Below are positions 41,500-48,189 of a stretch of 64,000 bases of DNA, piece by piece; within the stretch, counting starts at the first letter, position 1, and the number at the start of each line of letters is the position of its first letter. A program made the translations under genes and the position numbers. The stretch comes from Lysobacter sp. yr284 (GTDB taxonomy: Bacteria > Pseudomonadota > Gammaproteobacteria > Xanthomonadales > Xanthomonadaceae): assembly GCF_900107375.1 (NCBI RefSeq), contig NZ_FNPT01000022.1, forward strand, positions 1-64,000. Reading direction: 5' to 3'. The notes under the pieces were generated by a model. It was not told the DNA's origin. It was given only the letters and a program-made list of their open reading frames with translations, and made no database searches.

Positions 41500-42006
41500 C
41501 TACTCCGGCAGTTGCCCGAGCGCTTGCTCCAACCCGCTGACCGCGAAGCTGATGCCGTGCTGGTACTCGGAGTCACGGGGCCGCAGCACGGACAGCCTTT
41601 CAACCATGGAGAGCGCTTGCGCGACCCACTGGCGCGGCGTCAACTCCCGGCGACACTGCAAGTAGTCTTCAATTTGCTGCGCTGCGGTCGCCAGCGTCGC
41701 CGCGACGGTCTCGTTCCTCCGCTTCGGCTTGCGCTTGCGGCGGTTGTAGTCGCCACGCACCCGCCGATGCCAGCTGTCCAGCTCCGCACTCGCCGCCGCA
41801 ACGCGCGCGCGCAGTTCGACGCCGTCGATTCGGCGCGCGCGGTCAATCCGCGTCCAAGGCACCAGAAATCGGGTCAAGGCGGCACATCCGTCCACGGGGC
41901 AGTTGCCGTACTCCCAGACCGGCTCCAGATCCGTGGGCGCTGTCAGCAGCCACCGTATCGTCCCCGGCAGCGCGCCAAGGGTACGTAGATCGTGTTCGAC
42001 GTCCAT
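41500..42006 (-). CDS. Cassette gene d: hypothetical protein, 168 aa
   Basis: The protein has a small Cys-containing segment (YGNCPVDGCAALTRFLVPWTRIDRARR) and a very basic stretch (RRVRGDYNRRKRKPKRRNETV) that suggests nucleic acid binding. The C-terminal half is helical. The ATG at 42006 has GGAGGAAAA upstream. It is divergent from gene e with back-to-back control modules. It has no obvious terminator hairpin of the CCCCAGC type; control module c begins 20 bp beyond its stop. Confidence 0.65.
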   Translation of the reverse strand: MDVEHDLRTLGALPGTIRWLLTAPTDLEPVWEYGNCPVDGCAALTRFLVPWTRIDRARRIDGVELRARVAAASAELDSWHRRVRGDYNRRKRKPKRRNETVAATLATAAQQIEDYLQCRRELTPRQWVAQALSMVERLSVLRPRDSEYQHGISFAVSGLEQALGQLPE

Positions 42007-42044
42007 CGCGGGTTTTCCTCCGTTGCCGCCCAGCGCGGCGAACG

Positions 42045-42117
42045 CATGAACACCTCTTCCGCCGCCGAAGCCAAGCGCCGTCGCGATTCCAGGCGGTGTT
42101 CGGACAGGCAACGGACA
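42045..42117 (-). promoter_or_regulatory. Cassette control module d
   Basis: TGTC repeats (minus strand) lie at 42114-42117 and 42103-42106. After 55 nt comes a diverged GAGGTGTTCATG ending at 42045. The upstream TTGGCTTC is kept. Confidence 0.7.
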
Positions 42118-42164
42118 GCGTTCAACGCACACGCGGCGCGTTTTCTTTGCGCCGACGACGAAGC

Positions 42165-42247
42165 TGTCCGACGCCTGTCCGTGAACGAGAACGAGCGTTC
42201 TTCAACGCGAAAACCGCTTGGCTTCCTCGGCGAACGAAGCGTTCATG
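42165..42247 (+). promoter_or_regulatory. Cassette control module e
   Basis: TGTC repeats lie at 42165-42168 and 42176-42179. After 65 nt (one helical turn more than modules a-d) comes GAAGCGTTCATG at 42236-42247. TTGGCTTCC is conserved upstream. The gene ATG is at 42282. Confidence 0.8.
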
Positions 42248-42281
42248 CGTCCACACCAACGCGGCCACGGAGGCCACCACG

Positions 42282-42506
42282 ATGAAGCAGAACGACGTGT
42301 TCAAAGAATGCCTGACCCAACTCCCCGCATCGGTACTCGCGGACTTCGGCCCCCTGACCGGCGGCGTCCTCAGCACGCTGGCGCAACAGGAATTGCAGCG
42401 CCGCGCCGCGCTCGCCCTGCAGAGCATCCCCGGGGATTACGTGGTCGACCTGCTGCTGGGCCACGCGTACCCGAGCAAGACCGTCGCCGATGTCCTCGCC
42501 GAGTGA
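42282..42506 (+). CDS. Cassette gene e: hypothetical protein, 74 aa
   Basis: A short acidic helical protein (KQNDVFKECLTQLPASVLADFGPL and then LQSIPGDYVVDLLLGHAYPSKTVADVLAE). Function is unknown. It overlaps the next gene by 17 nt and probably forms a three-gene unit with it and the DUF3489 gene. Confidence 0.65.
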   Translation: MKQNDVFKECLTQLPASVLADFGPLTGGVLSTLAQQELQRRAALALQSIPGDYVVDLLLGHAYPSKTVADVLAE

Positions 42507-42681
42507 CGCGGACCTCTGGTTCCTGAAGGCAACGGCGGCGACGGTCCTCGTCGCCGCCGCCAACGGAACCCTCGACCTCAACCAACGGGCACGCGACGAA
42601 CTGATCCGTCGCGGCCTGGACCCCGAAGGCGAATGGGTGGGCCCCAGCCGCGCGCGGGAACTGCACCACCCCAACCCCTAA
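42490..42681 (+). CDS. Small conserved phage protein, 63 aa
   Basis: The phrase NGTLDLNQRARDELIRRGLDPEGEWVGPSRARE has the pattern of a small protein family found in many phages (a short helix, then ARxELxxRGLDxxGxWVG). It starts within the end of gene e, so translation is coupled. Its function is not known to me. Confidence 0.6.
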   Translation: MSSPSDADLWFLKATAATVLVAAANGTLDLNQRARDELIRRGLDPEGEWVGPSRARELHHPNP

Positions 42682-42695
42682 CTAGGAGAACACCC

Positions 42696-43301
42696 ATGAG
42701 CAACGTCGAACTCACCGTCAACCAGCGCGCTGTCTTGGAACTGGCCGTGGCCACCGAAGGCCGCATCGAACGCTACCCCGCCGGCTTGCTTGGCGGCGCC
42801 CGCACCAGCGTCGTGCGCGGCCTGCTGCGCAACGAGCTGGTCGAGCCACACGACGCCGGCTACCGCCTGACTGCGGACGGCTACGCGGCCGTCGGCGTCG
42901 AAGCGCCGGCTGACGACGGACGGGGCGACGAGGGCGCCAGCGGCCACGACGCGCCCAGCGAACCTGCGGGCGATGCGGACACCGGCCAGAACGATGGCGC
43001 CGCCGCCGCGCCGGCCGACAGCGTGTCGGCGGCAACCACGCCGCCGGCGAAGCCCAAGCGCACGGCGCGCGGCGACACCAAGATCGCCAAGGTCATCGGC
43101 CTGCTGATGCGGTCGGACGGCGCTACCATCGCGCAGATCATGGCCGAGACCGACTGGCAGCAGCACTCGGTGCGCGGATTCCTCGCCGGCACGGTCAAGA
43201 AGAAGGGTTACACGCTGACCAACCGCAAGGAAGGCGACGGCGAGCGGGTCTACCGCATCGTGACCGAAGGTACCGCTTCGCACCGCGACGAGGAAGAGTG
43301 A
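42696..43301 (+). CDS. DUF3489-domain protein
   Basis: The 201-residue protein has two helical domains joined by a long Asp/Ala/Pro-rich linker (about 75-125). The C-terminal domain (DTKIAKVIGLLMRSDGATIAQIMAETDWQQHSVRGFLAGTVKKKGYTLT) is DUF3489, a winged-helix-like fold often carried by proteobacterial phages. The N-terminal part (LTVNQRAVLELAVATEGRIERYPAGLLGGARTSVVRGLLRNELVE) looks like a second winged helix. It may be a DNA-binding regulator. AGGAG precedes the start. Confidence 0.75.
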   Translation: MSNVELTVNQRAVLELAVATEGRIERYPAGLLGGARTSVVRGLLRNELVEPHDAGYRLTADGYAAVGVEAPADDGRGDEGASGHDAPSEPAGDADTGQNDGAAAAPADSVSAATTPPAKPKRTARGDTKIAKVIGLLMRSDGATIAQIMAETDWQQHSVRGFLAGTVKKKGYTLTNRKEGDGERVYRIVTEGTASHRDEEE

Positions 43302-43307
43302 AGCACG

Positions 43308-43337
43308 CAGCGAGCCGGGCGAACGCCCGGCTCGCTG
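43308..43337 (+). terminator. Terminator-like hairpin after the DUF3489 gene
   Basis: A perfect 13-bp stem with loop GAAC. Its distal arm runs into the first TGTC of control module f, so terminator and activator-site candidates overlap. Confidence 0.75.
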
Positions 43338-43418
43338 TCTCGTAACTGTCCAGCAATGCGCCGCATCGAAGAACGTCGCGCGTTGCGCTTGATGTTCCTT
43401 CGAATGGAAGCGTTCATG
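43336..43418 (+). promoter_or_regulatory. Cassette control module f
   Basis: TGTC repeats lie at 43336-43339 and 43347-43350. After 65 nt comes GAAGCGTTCATG at 43407-43418. The leader frame (MEAFMASQPRRPT) is in frame with the next gene. Confidence 0.8.
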
Positions 43419-43442
43419 GCCTCCCAACCACGGAGACCCACG

Positions 43443-43727
43443 ATGAAGAACGCTAACCCCCACGCCGGTCCGGACGAACTGCTCGCAACGCTTGACGCGT
43501 GCATCCTCGATATCGTCGAAGGCACCTTGTCGAACGACGAGGGCTCGACGGACGCCGAGATAGCGCAGTACCTGATGGACCTCGGCCTGAGCGAGGCACA
43601 GGCCAAGCGCGCGATCTGCTACCGCGCGCTGTACACCCTCAACCTCTGGGTGGGCGATTACACGCCAATTCGGTCGAGCGTCGCCCTTCGCTACAACGGC
43701 GAGACCGGCCAGTTTGAAATCGCCTAA
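43443..43727 (+). CDS. Cassette gene f: hypothetical protein, 94 aa
   Basis: The protein (LLATLDACILDIVEGTLSNDEGSTDAEIAQYLMDLGLSEAQAKRAI) is acidic and helical with a beta end (SVALRYNGETGQFEIA). The N-terminal half has the spacing of a small UBA/HTH-like bundle. The leader frame runs into it without a stop, so an extended form may be made. Function unknown. Confidence 0.65.
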   Translation: MKNANPHAGPDELLATLDACILDIVEGTLSNDEGSTDAEIAQYLMDLGLSEAQAKRAICYRALYTLNLWVGDYTPIRSSVALRYNGETGQFEIA

Positions 43728-43729
43728 CC

Positions 43730-43761
43730 GGTATGCCCCGCGCGCTGCGCGGCGGCATACC
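43730..43761 (+). terminator. Terminator-like hairpin after cassette gene f
   Basis: GGTATGCC and GGCATACC enclose an inner CCGCGC/GCGCGG stem. It directly precedes the single TGTC of module g, as the hairpin before module f does. Confidence 0.7.
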
Positions 43762-43834
43762 TGTCCGACCGCTGAGCGGCGCCCGAAAAGCCAGGCAGAT
43801 TCCCTTGGCTTCCAGCTGGATGGAAGCGTTCATG
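43762..43834 (+). promoter_or_regulatory. Cassette control module g
   Basis: Only one TGTC is present, at 43762-43765; the expected partner 11 bp upstream is lost. After 66 nt comes GAAGCGTTCATG at 43823-43834. The dyad GCTTCC-N8-GGAAGC is perfect. Confidence 0.7.
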
Positions 43835-43859
43835 GACTCCCTACCGCAGGAGGCCAACC

Positions 43860-44183
43860 ATGACCACCACGCTGCTCCCGCCCTACCAGCTCCGCATTCG
43901 GTTTAGTCGCAAGCCGGCGAACTATCGCGCCATGATGCGCGAGCTAAGCGGCTACTACGTAGAACCCGAGTTGATCTGGGTTATCGAGCGCAAGACGATG
44001 ACCCAATCCGAGTATCGCGCGTTCGAGCGCGACTTCGCCAAGCCGCAGTCTTGGATCTGGGAACTCAACAGCCGACCCGGCCATTGCATCATGGTCGTCG
44101 CGCCTCGGATGCCGACGCTGTATGTCCGGGCCGAAGGGACCGACCATGCCTGCTACGTCGGGCTGCCGGCGGACGAAGAGTAA
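43860..44183 (+). CDS. Cassette gene g: hypothetical protein, 107 aa
   Basis: A beta-rich protein with many aromatics (YQLRIRFSRKPANYRAMMRELSGYYVEPELIWVIERKTM and then GHCIMVVAPRMPTLYVRAEG). Alternating strands suggest a small alpha/beta fold. AGGAGG precedes the ATG. A hairpin ends it. Function unknown. Confidence 0.65.
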   Translation: MTTTLLPPYQLRIRFSRKPANYRAMMRELSGYYVEPELIWVIERKTMTQSEYRAFERDFAKPQSWIWELNSRPGHCIMVVAPRMPTLYVRAEGTDHACYVGLPADEE

Positions 44184-44189
44184 GCCTCG

Positions 44190-44218
44190 CCCTGGCGCCG
44201 CGCTGCGCGGCGTCAGGG
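44190..44218. terminator. Bidirectional terminator-like hairpin
   Basis: CCCTG-g-CGCCGCG pairs with CGCGGCG-t-CAGGG with one mismatch, between convergent cassette gene g and the cytosine methyltransferase, overlapping the last codons of the latter. Confidence 0.6.
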
Positions 44219-45247
44219 ACGCAACGCCCTCAAGATTTCGGCGGCGACCTGCGGGACGATCGCGTTGCCGGCGGCGCGCAGGCGAGGAATTCTTCCGGGT
44301 ATCCCATGAGCCAGAAGACGAATTCCGGGTTCAGGAATCCGCCGACCGGCGAGGGTTCGACCTGTCGCCCAAGCATCCCATTGACCGGCGCGCTGCCAAC
44401 GCTCGATGCGTCCTTGTGGTCTCGCGTCGTCGGCGTCGCCCACACGGCCTGCGCCGGGAGCGGCTGGGTCGCGCCACTGCCGAAGCTCTGATTCGGTCCG
44501 CCCTTCTCCCCGTCGCTGGCGCGCGGGGTGCTCCAGACCGCCTTCGCCACGCCCGGCAGGCCATTGCGCCGCTCGGCCGCAAAGTTGCCGCGCTTCTCCG
44601 GGTCGTTCGCCGTCGCCGTCGGCCAGACGGCCTTCGCTGCGACTTGCAAGCTGGTGATCGCCTTGCGTGGGCCGTCCGGCATCCGGCGCTTCATCGCCAG
44701 GTGCGCCTCCGGAGACTTGTTGTCGTCGTTCGCCACCGCGGTCGGCCAGACGCTGCCCGACGATCCAGACGCGGTCGCGCCGGTGCGGGGCGTTGACGGC
44801 GCAAGCTGGAACAACAATCGCCCGGCTGGCGTAGCCTTCGCCTTCCAGGTCAGCAAGAACTCCGTCGAGCCCCAGCGCGATGAGGCCAGCAACGTTCTCG
44901 CCCAGGAATAGAGCGGGTCGCGCTTGTGCAATAAGGCGACGCAGTTCCGGCCAGAGGTGGCGGTCGTCGGCTTGCGCGCGCTGGTTGCCGGCGACGCTGA
45001 ACGGCTGGCAGGGGAAGCCGCCGGTCCACAGTGGCGCGTCGTCCGGCCAGGCCGCGAGTCGGGCGGCGTAGGCGAACCCGCCGACCCCGGCGAAGAAGTG
45101 GCACTGGGCGTAGCCGCGGACATCGTTTGCGGAAACAGATCGGATGTCGCGGTCATCGACGTCGCCGGCCGGGATCAGGCCCGCCGCCATCAAGTTCTTC
45201 AGCCACTGGCACAGGTACGGATCGATTTCATTGTAATAGACCGACAC
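44213..45247 (-). CDS. DNA (cytosine-5) methyltransferase
   Basis: The 344-residue enzyme has the ordered m5C motifs: FFAGVGGFAYA (motif I, about 50), GGFPCQPFSVAG (motif IV with catalytic Cys, about 77), GENVAGL (VI, about 115), PHRRDRVWIVG (VIII, about 153) and GNAIVPQVAAEIL near the C-terminus (X). It transfers a methyl group from SAM to cytosine in DNA. The target-recognition region (about 165-300) is Gly/Arg/Glu-rich. No restriction partner is present, so it is an orphan phage enzyme, possibly protecting phage DNA from host restriction. It overlaps the next methyltransferase by 1 nt. Confidence 0.9.
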   Translation of the reverse strand: MSVYYNEIDPYLCQWLKNLMAAGLIPAGDVDDRDIRSVSANDVRGYAQCHFFAGVGGFAYAARLAAWPDDAPLWTGGFPCQPFSVAGNQRAQADDRHLWPELRRLIAQARPALFLGENVAGLIALGLDGVLADLEGEGYASRAIVVPACAVNAPHRRDRVWIVGQRLADRGGERRQQVSGGAPGDEAPDAGRPTQGDHQLASRSEGRLADGDGERPGEARQLCGRAAQWPAGRGEGGLEHPARQRRGEGRTESELRQWRDPAAPGAGRVGDADDARPQGRIERWQRAGQWDAWATGRTLAGRRIPEPGIRLLAHGIPGRIPRLRAAGNAIVPQVAAEILRALRP

Positions 45248-46530
45248 TAGGCAGCGTCCTCGGCCTCCACGTCGGCCGCGATGAACGCGACGCCGTCGGA
45301 AGCGCGGATCGCCTGCTGGCCGGTGTAGTCCTGCCAGCGCCGGACGATGACATCGACGTACTTCGGGTCCAGTTCGATGAGGCGCGCGCGGCGGCCGGTC
45401 TTCTCGCAGGCAATCATGGTCGTTCCCGATCCGCCGAAGGGATCGAGCACCAGGTCGCGGGTCTTGCTGCTGTTGCGGATCGCTCGTTCGACCAGCGCGA
45501 CCGGCTTCATCGTCGGGTGTAACTGGCTGCGGGCCGGCCGGTCGATGAACCAGACATCACCCTGATCTCGCGCGCCACACCAGAAGCGGTCATTGCCGTC
45601 GCGCCAACCGTAGAGGATCGCCTCGTACTGGCGCTGGTAGTCGGCCCGGCCCATCACGAAGTGGTTCTTCGCCCAGATGATGAAATCCGACCAACGACCG
45701 CCCGCAGCGCGGAACGCTACCTGCAGGCGGTCCAGCTCGGACGAAGACATCGCGACGTACACCGCGCCCTTCGTGACCTCCAGGATTTTGCGGCAGGCGC
45801 TCTCCAAGAACGAACCGAAGTCCGTACCGAGATTGTCGTTCAGGATTTCGCGCTGGGTTCCCCGGATCTTGTCGCGGGGGTTGTTCCCGTAATCGACGTT
45901 ATACGGCGGGTCGGTGAATGCCATGTCCACCAGCTCGTCGCCCAGCAGCGCAACGTAGTCGTCGGCCAACGTGGCGTCGCCGCAGATAACGCGATGTGTT
46001 CCGCAGATCCAAACATCGCCGTGCCTAGAGACCGGCTCGGCTTCGGGCTCGGGTGCGGCATCCTCGTCGGTCAGACCCGCTTCTTCGCCGAGGCCGAGCA
46101 GCTCATCGATCTCTTCATCCGAGAAGCCGAGCAGGTCCAGATCGAAATCGGCGTCACGCAGCTCGGCCAGCTCCAGCGCCAGCAGTTCGTCGTCCCAGCC
46201 CGCGTTCTCGGCCAAGCGGTTGTCGGCCAGAATGTAGGCGCGCTTTTGCGCGCTGGTCAGATGCGCCAGCTCGATCACCGGCACGGTGTCCAGGCCCAGC
46301 TGGCGCGCAGCAAGCAAGCGACCGTGTCCGGCGATCACGCCGTTGGCGGCGTCGACCAGGATCGGATTCGTCCAGCCGAACTCCACGATGCTCGCAGCGA
46401 TCTGCGCAACCTGCGCGTCGGAGTGCGTGCGCGCGTTGCGCGCATACGGAATGAGCGCCCCGATGGGTCGCTGCTCGATCTGGAGGGTCAAGGGCAATAC
46501 CGTGCGAACCCAGGTTTGCAGACGCTGCAA
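45247..46530 (-). CDS. ParB-like domain fused to DNA amino-methyltransferase
   Basis: The 427-residue protein starts with a ParB/Srx-like domain (IGALIPYARNARTHSDAQVAQIAASI, then GVIAGHGRLLAARQLG, about residues 23-115). An acidic linker leads to an N6-adenine/N4-cytosine methyltransferase with DPPYNVDYG (about 207) and DPFGGSGTTMIACE (about 365), the beta-class order. Such fusions occur in phages and plasmids and are usually orphan methylases. The start is uncertain: the longest frame opens with TTG at 46530 inside a palindrome, and there is no ATG before the domain. TTG at 46497 or 46491 is possible. Confidence 0.85.
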   Translation of the reverse strand: MQRLQTWVRTVLPLTLQIEQRPIGALIPYARNARTHSDAQVAQIAASIVEFGWTNPILVDAANGVIAGHGRLLAARQLGLDTVPVIELAHLTSAQKRAYILADNRLAENAGWDDELLALELAELRDADFDLDLLGFSDEEIDELLGLGEEAGLTDEDAAPEPEAEPVSRHGDVWICGTHRVICGDATLADDYVALLGDELVDMAFTDPPYNVDYGNNPRDKIRGTQREILNDNLGTDFGSFLESACRKILEVTKGAVYVAMSSSELDRLQVAFRAAGGRWSDFIIWAKNHFVMGRADYQRQYEAILYGWRDGNDRFWCGARDQGDVWFIDRPARSQLHPTMKPVALVERAIRNSSKTRDLVLDPFGGSGTTMIACEKTGRRARLIELDPKYVDVIVRRWQDYTGQQAIRASDGVAFIAADVEAEDAA

Positions 46531-46536
46531 ACCTGG
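46510..46536. promoter_or_regulatory. 27-bp perfect palindrome at the methyltransferase start
   Basis: CCAGGTTTGCA and TGCAAACCTGG are 11-bp arms with a 5-bp centre. The position over the start of the ParB-methyltransferase gene suggests an operator for autoregulation, or an mRNA hairpin controlling translation. Confidence 0.6.
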
Positions 46537-46932
46537 AAGGAAGACTTGACACTAGCGGGGTTTTGCGGCTACGCCCCCCGCTCGTCCTGACCGCCAGGAA
46601 GGACCCTGGCGAATTTTTGACCACTCGCCGCATCGCCCCAACGGCGGCCGCGGTAGGCCGCGTGTCGGCCTGGGACCCGCGGCGCTAGGGTCGGCGCGGC
46701 ACGTCGGCAGAGGCCGACACACGCGCGCACGCCGCGAAGAAAGGCGGGCCAGCCCGGAGCGGAGGAGGCGGCGGAGGCACTCCGGGCTGGCCCTAGTGGT
46801 CGCGCTGCATTCATGGCACAGCGCGCTCAGCATGGGGATCAGACTAGGCCAAAGATCGACTTTTTGGGACAGGGATGTTTGTTGCCCGAGCACTGTTTAT
46901 CTGCGTTTACCCGCGTCTGCCGAAAAGAGGTT
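46537..46932. other. Non-coding region with three inverted repeats
   Basis: No supported gene. Hairpins: CGCCAGG/CCTGGCG at 46592-46611, GTCGGC/GCCGAC at 46703-46718, and a 14-bp perfect arm pair at 46746-46759 and 46780-46793. The last is followed on the minus strand by GCCTTTCTTCG and could end the early operon; the region may also hold the promoter for the methyltransferase genes. Confidence 0.5.
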
Positions 46933-47337
46933 CTATGTGTCGGGCGAAACGATGCGCGGGAGCGCGCCGTTGAGATGGACAGTGACCAGGTTGAGCGCGT
47001 GCTGCCATCGACGCCATGCGGTCTTTCGGACCAAGCCGGTGCGTGTGCAGACCTCGCGCCACGGAACGTACTGCGCGCGCAGCCAGATCAACCGACGCTG
47101 TTCTTCGCCCAGCCATTGCAGCCAACGCACGGTTTCGCCAAAGCGGTCGATCGCACCGGGCGATGCCGCGAAGCGCAGTACGATCCGCTCGTCCGCATAG
47201 CCCTCCCAGGCTTGGCGGTTGATGTCCGGCCAGAAGGCAGCGTAGCCCTGCACCCGAGCCGGTGGCAGGCGGCGCGCGGTAACCGCCGCCTCGTGGAAGC
47301 GATCAGTCACCCGCTGCACAGTCCAGATCTCGCTCAT
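46933..47337 (-). CDS. DUF6362 family phage protein
   Basis: The 134-residue protein (IWTVQRVTDRFHEAAVTARRLPPARVQGYAAFWPDINRQAWEGY then WLQWLGEEQRRLIWLRAQYVPWREVCTRTGLVRKTAWRRW) matches the DUF6362 pattern, with a C-terminal helix-turn-helix-like end. The family is common in proteobacterial phages at the end of the replication region. A DNA-binding or late-control role is plausible. It overlaps the resolvase gene by 4 nt. Confidence 0.72.
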   Translation of the reverse strand: MSEIWTVQRVTDRFHEAAVTARRLPPARVQGYAAFWPDINRQAWEGYADERIVLRFAASPGAIDRFGETVRWLQWLGEEQRRLIWLRAQYVPWREVCTRTGLVRKTAWRRWQHALNLVTVHLNGALPRIVSPDT

Positions 47338-47795
47338 GCGTTCGCGCCCTGCGCCAACGCCCAGTGCAGCAAAGCGAGCGCGTCGGCCTCGTTGTCGTCG
47401 CTTGGCGCATGGCCGCGCCGCTCCATCGCCGCGATCATGGCGGCCTTCTTCGCGTTGCCCTTGCCCGTGGCGTGTCGCTTGATCGTAGCGACTGGAACGC
47501 CTTGGTACGGAATTCCATTCTGCTCGCACCACGCGGTCAACTGGCCTAGAAAACCGCCATAGGCGTGCGCAGCGTCCACGCCGAGATGCCGCCGCACTTC
47601 CTCGAAGTAGACCGCCTCGATCTTGCCGACGAACCCCAACGCTTCGTCCAACCAACGCCCGAAACGCAGATATCGCATTCCGCCGCCTTCGAAGCGGCCT
47701 GGTCGGAACGTTTGGGTACCGCTGGTGATCTGGCCGGGGCGCGCCAGTGCCCAGCCCATCGTCGTGCCCAGATCGAGGGCGAGGAGCGTGCTCAT
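47334..47795 (-). CDS. RuvC-like Holliday junction resolvase
   Basis: The 153-residue protein has an RNase H-like core: LLALDLGTTMGWAL (first acidic residue at about 7), EAVYFEEV (about 61), and SDDNEADALALLHWAL near 140. These acidic residues bind two metal ions in RuvC-type nucleases. The size fits phage resolvases that clear branched DNA before packaging. The start overlaps the upstream stop by 4 nt. Confidence 0.8.
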   Translation of the reverse strand: MSTLLALDLGTTMGWALARPGQITSGTQTFRPGRFEGGGMRYLRFGRWLDEALGFVGKIEAVYFEEVRRHLGVDAAHAYGGFLGQLTAWCEQNGIPYQGVPVATIKRHATGKGNAKKAAMIAAMERRGHAPSDDNEADALALLHWALAQGANA

Positions 47796-48052
47796 GCATC
47801 GTCTCCGTTTTGGGTGAGTCCATCGTTGAGAAAGACGAAGCAAATTTCGCCATCCGCGCCGCGGCAGGGAATGTATCCCCTCTCGATCAAAATCCTGATG
47901 TACTGGCTCACGTCGCCTGTGTCGCTCTCGTTCCGCTCTGCAGCGCGTCTGAAATTCTCGATAAGCTCTTCCGGGCTACTGACCGTAGGCAGTCGGCCGA
48001 ACCTTTCTTCGAACCTAGCCACGAGAATTTTCAATACGTCTTCGCTGTCCAT
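47792..48052 (-). CDS. Small hypothetical early protein, 86 aa
   Basis: A soluble acidic protein (DSEDVLKILVARFEERFGRLPTVSSPEELIENFRRAAERN and then YIRILIERGYIPCRG). It has helical character with no recognised motif. The preferred start is the second Met of the frame (near 48052), preceded by GGAAAGG. Its stop overlaps the resolvase start. A 10-bp inverted repeat (CACATCTGAC about 48076 with GTCAGATGTG at 48151) lies just upstream. Confidence 0.6.
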   Translation of the reverse strand: MDSEDVLKILVARFEERFGRLPTVSSPEELIENFRRAAERNESDTGDVSQYIRILIERGYIPCRGADGEICFVFLNDGLTQNGDDA

Positions 48053-48189
48053 GATCCTTTCCTGGGTGGGCTGACACATCTGACGCGGTTTCCGGTTGTT
48101 CCCTATGTGTGCGCGTGTGCGCGCACGTGTGGGGGGTAACTAGCAACCGTGTCAGATGTGACAAGTCGTTGATTTTTCAGAGCACGAAT

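Noticed and set aside
40692-41603. Cassette genes b and c extended upstream through the leader
   Set aside because: The frames are open, but internal ATGs with ribosome-binding sites give proteins that begin where family-like sequence begins; other modules have the leader out of frame.
40500-43900. CRISPR array or integron
   Set aside because: The repeated modules are 1 kb or less apart but precede full genes, vary in spacing and orientation, and have no uniform spacers; no integron integrase is present.
46552-46893. Minus-strand frames in the hairpin-rich gap
   Set aside because: Composition is Arg/Ala/Gly-rich and disrupted by inverted repeats; no ribosome-binding site or family pattern.
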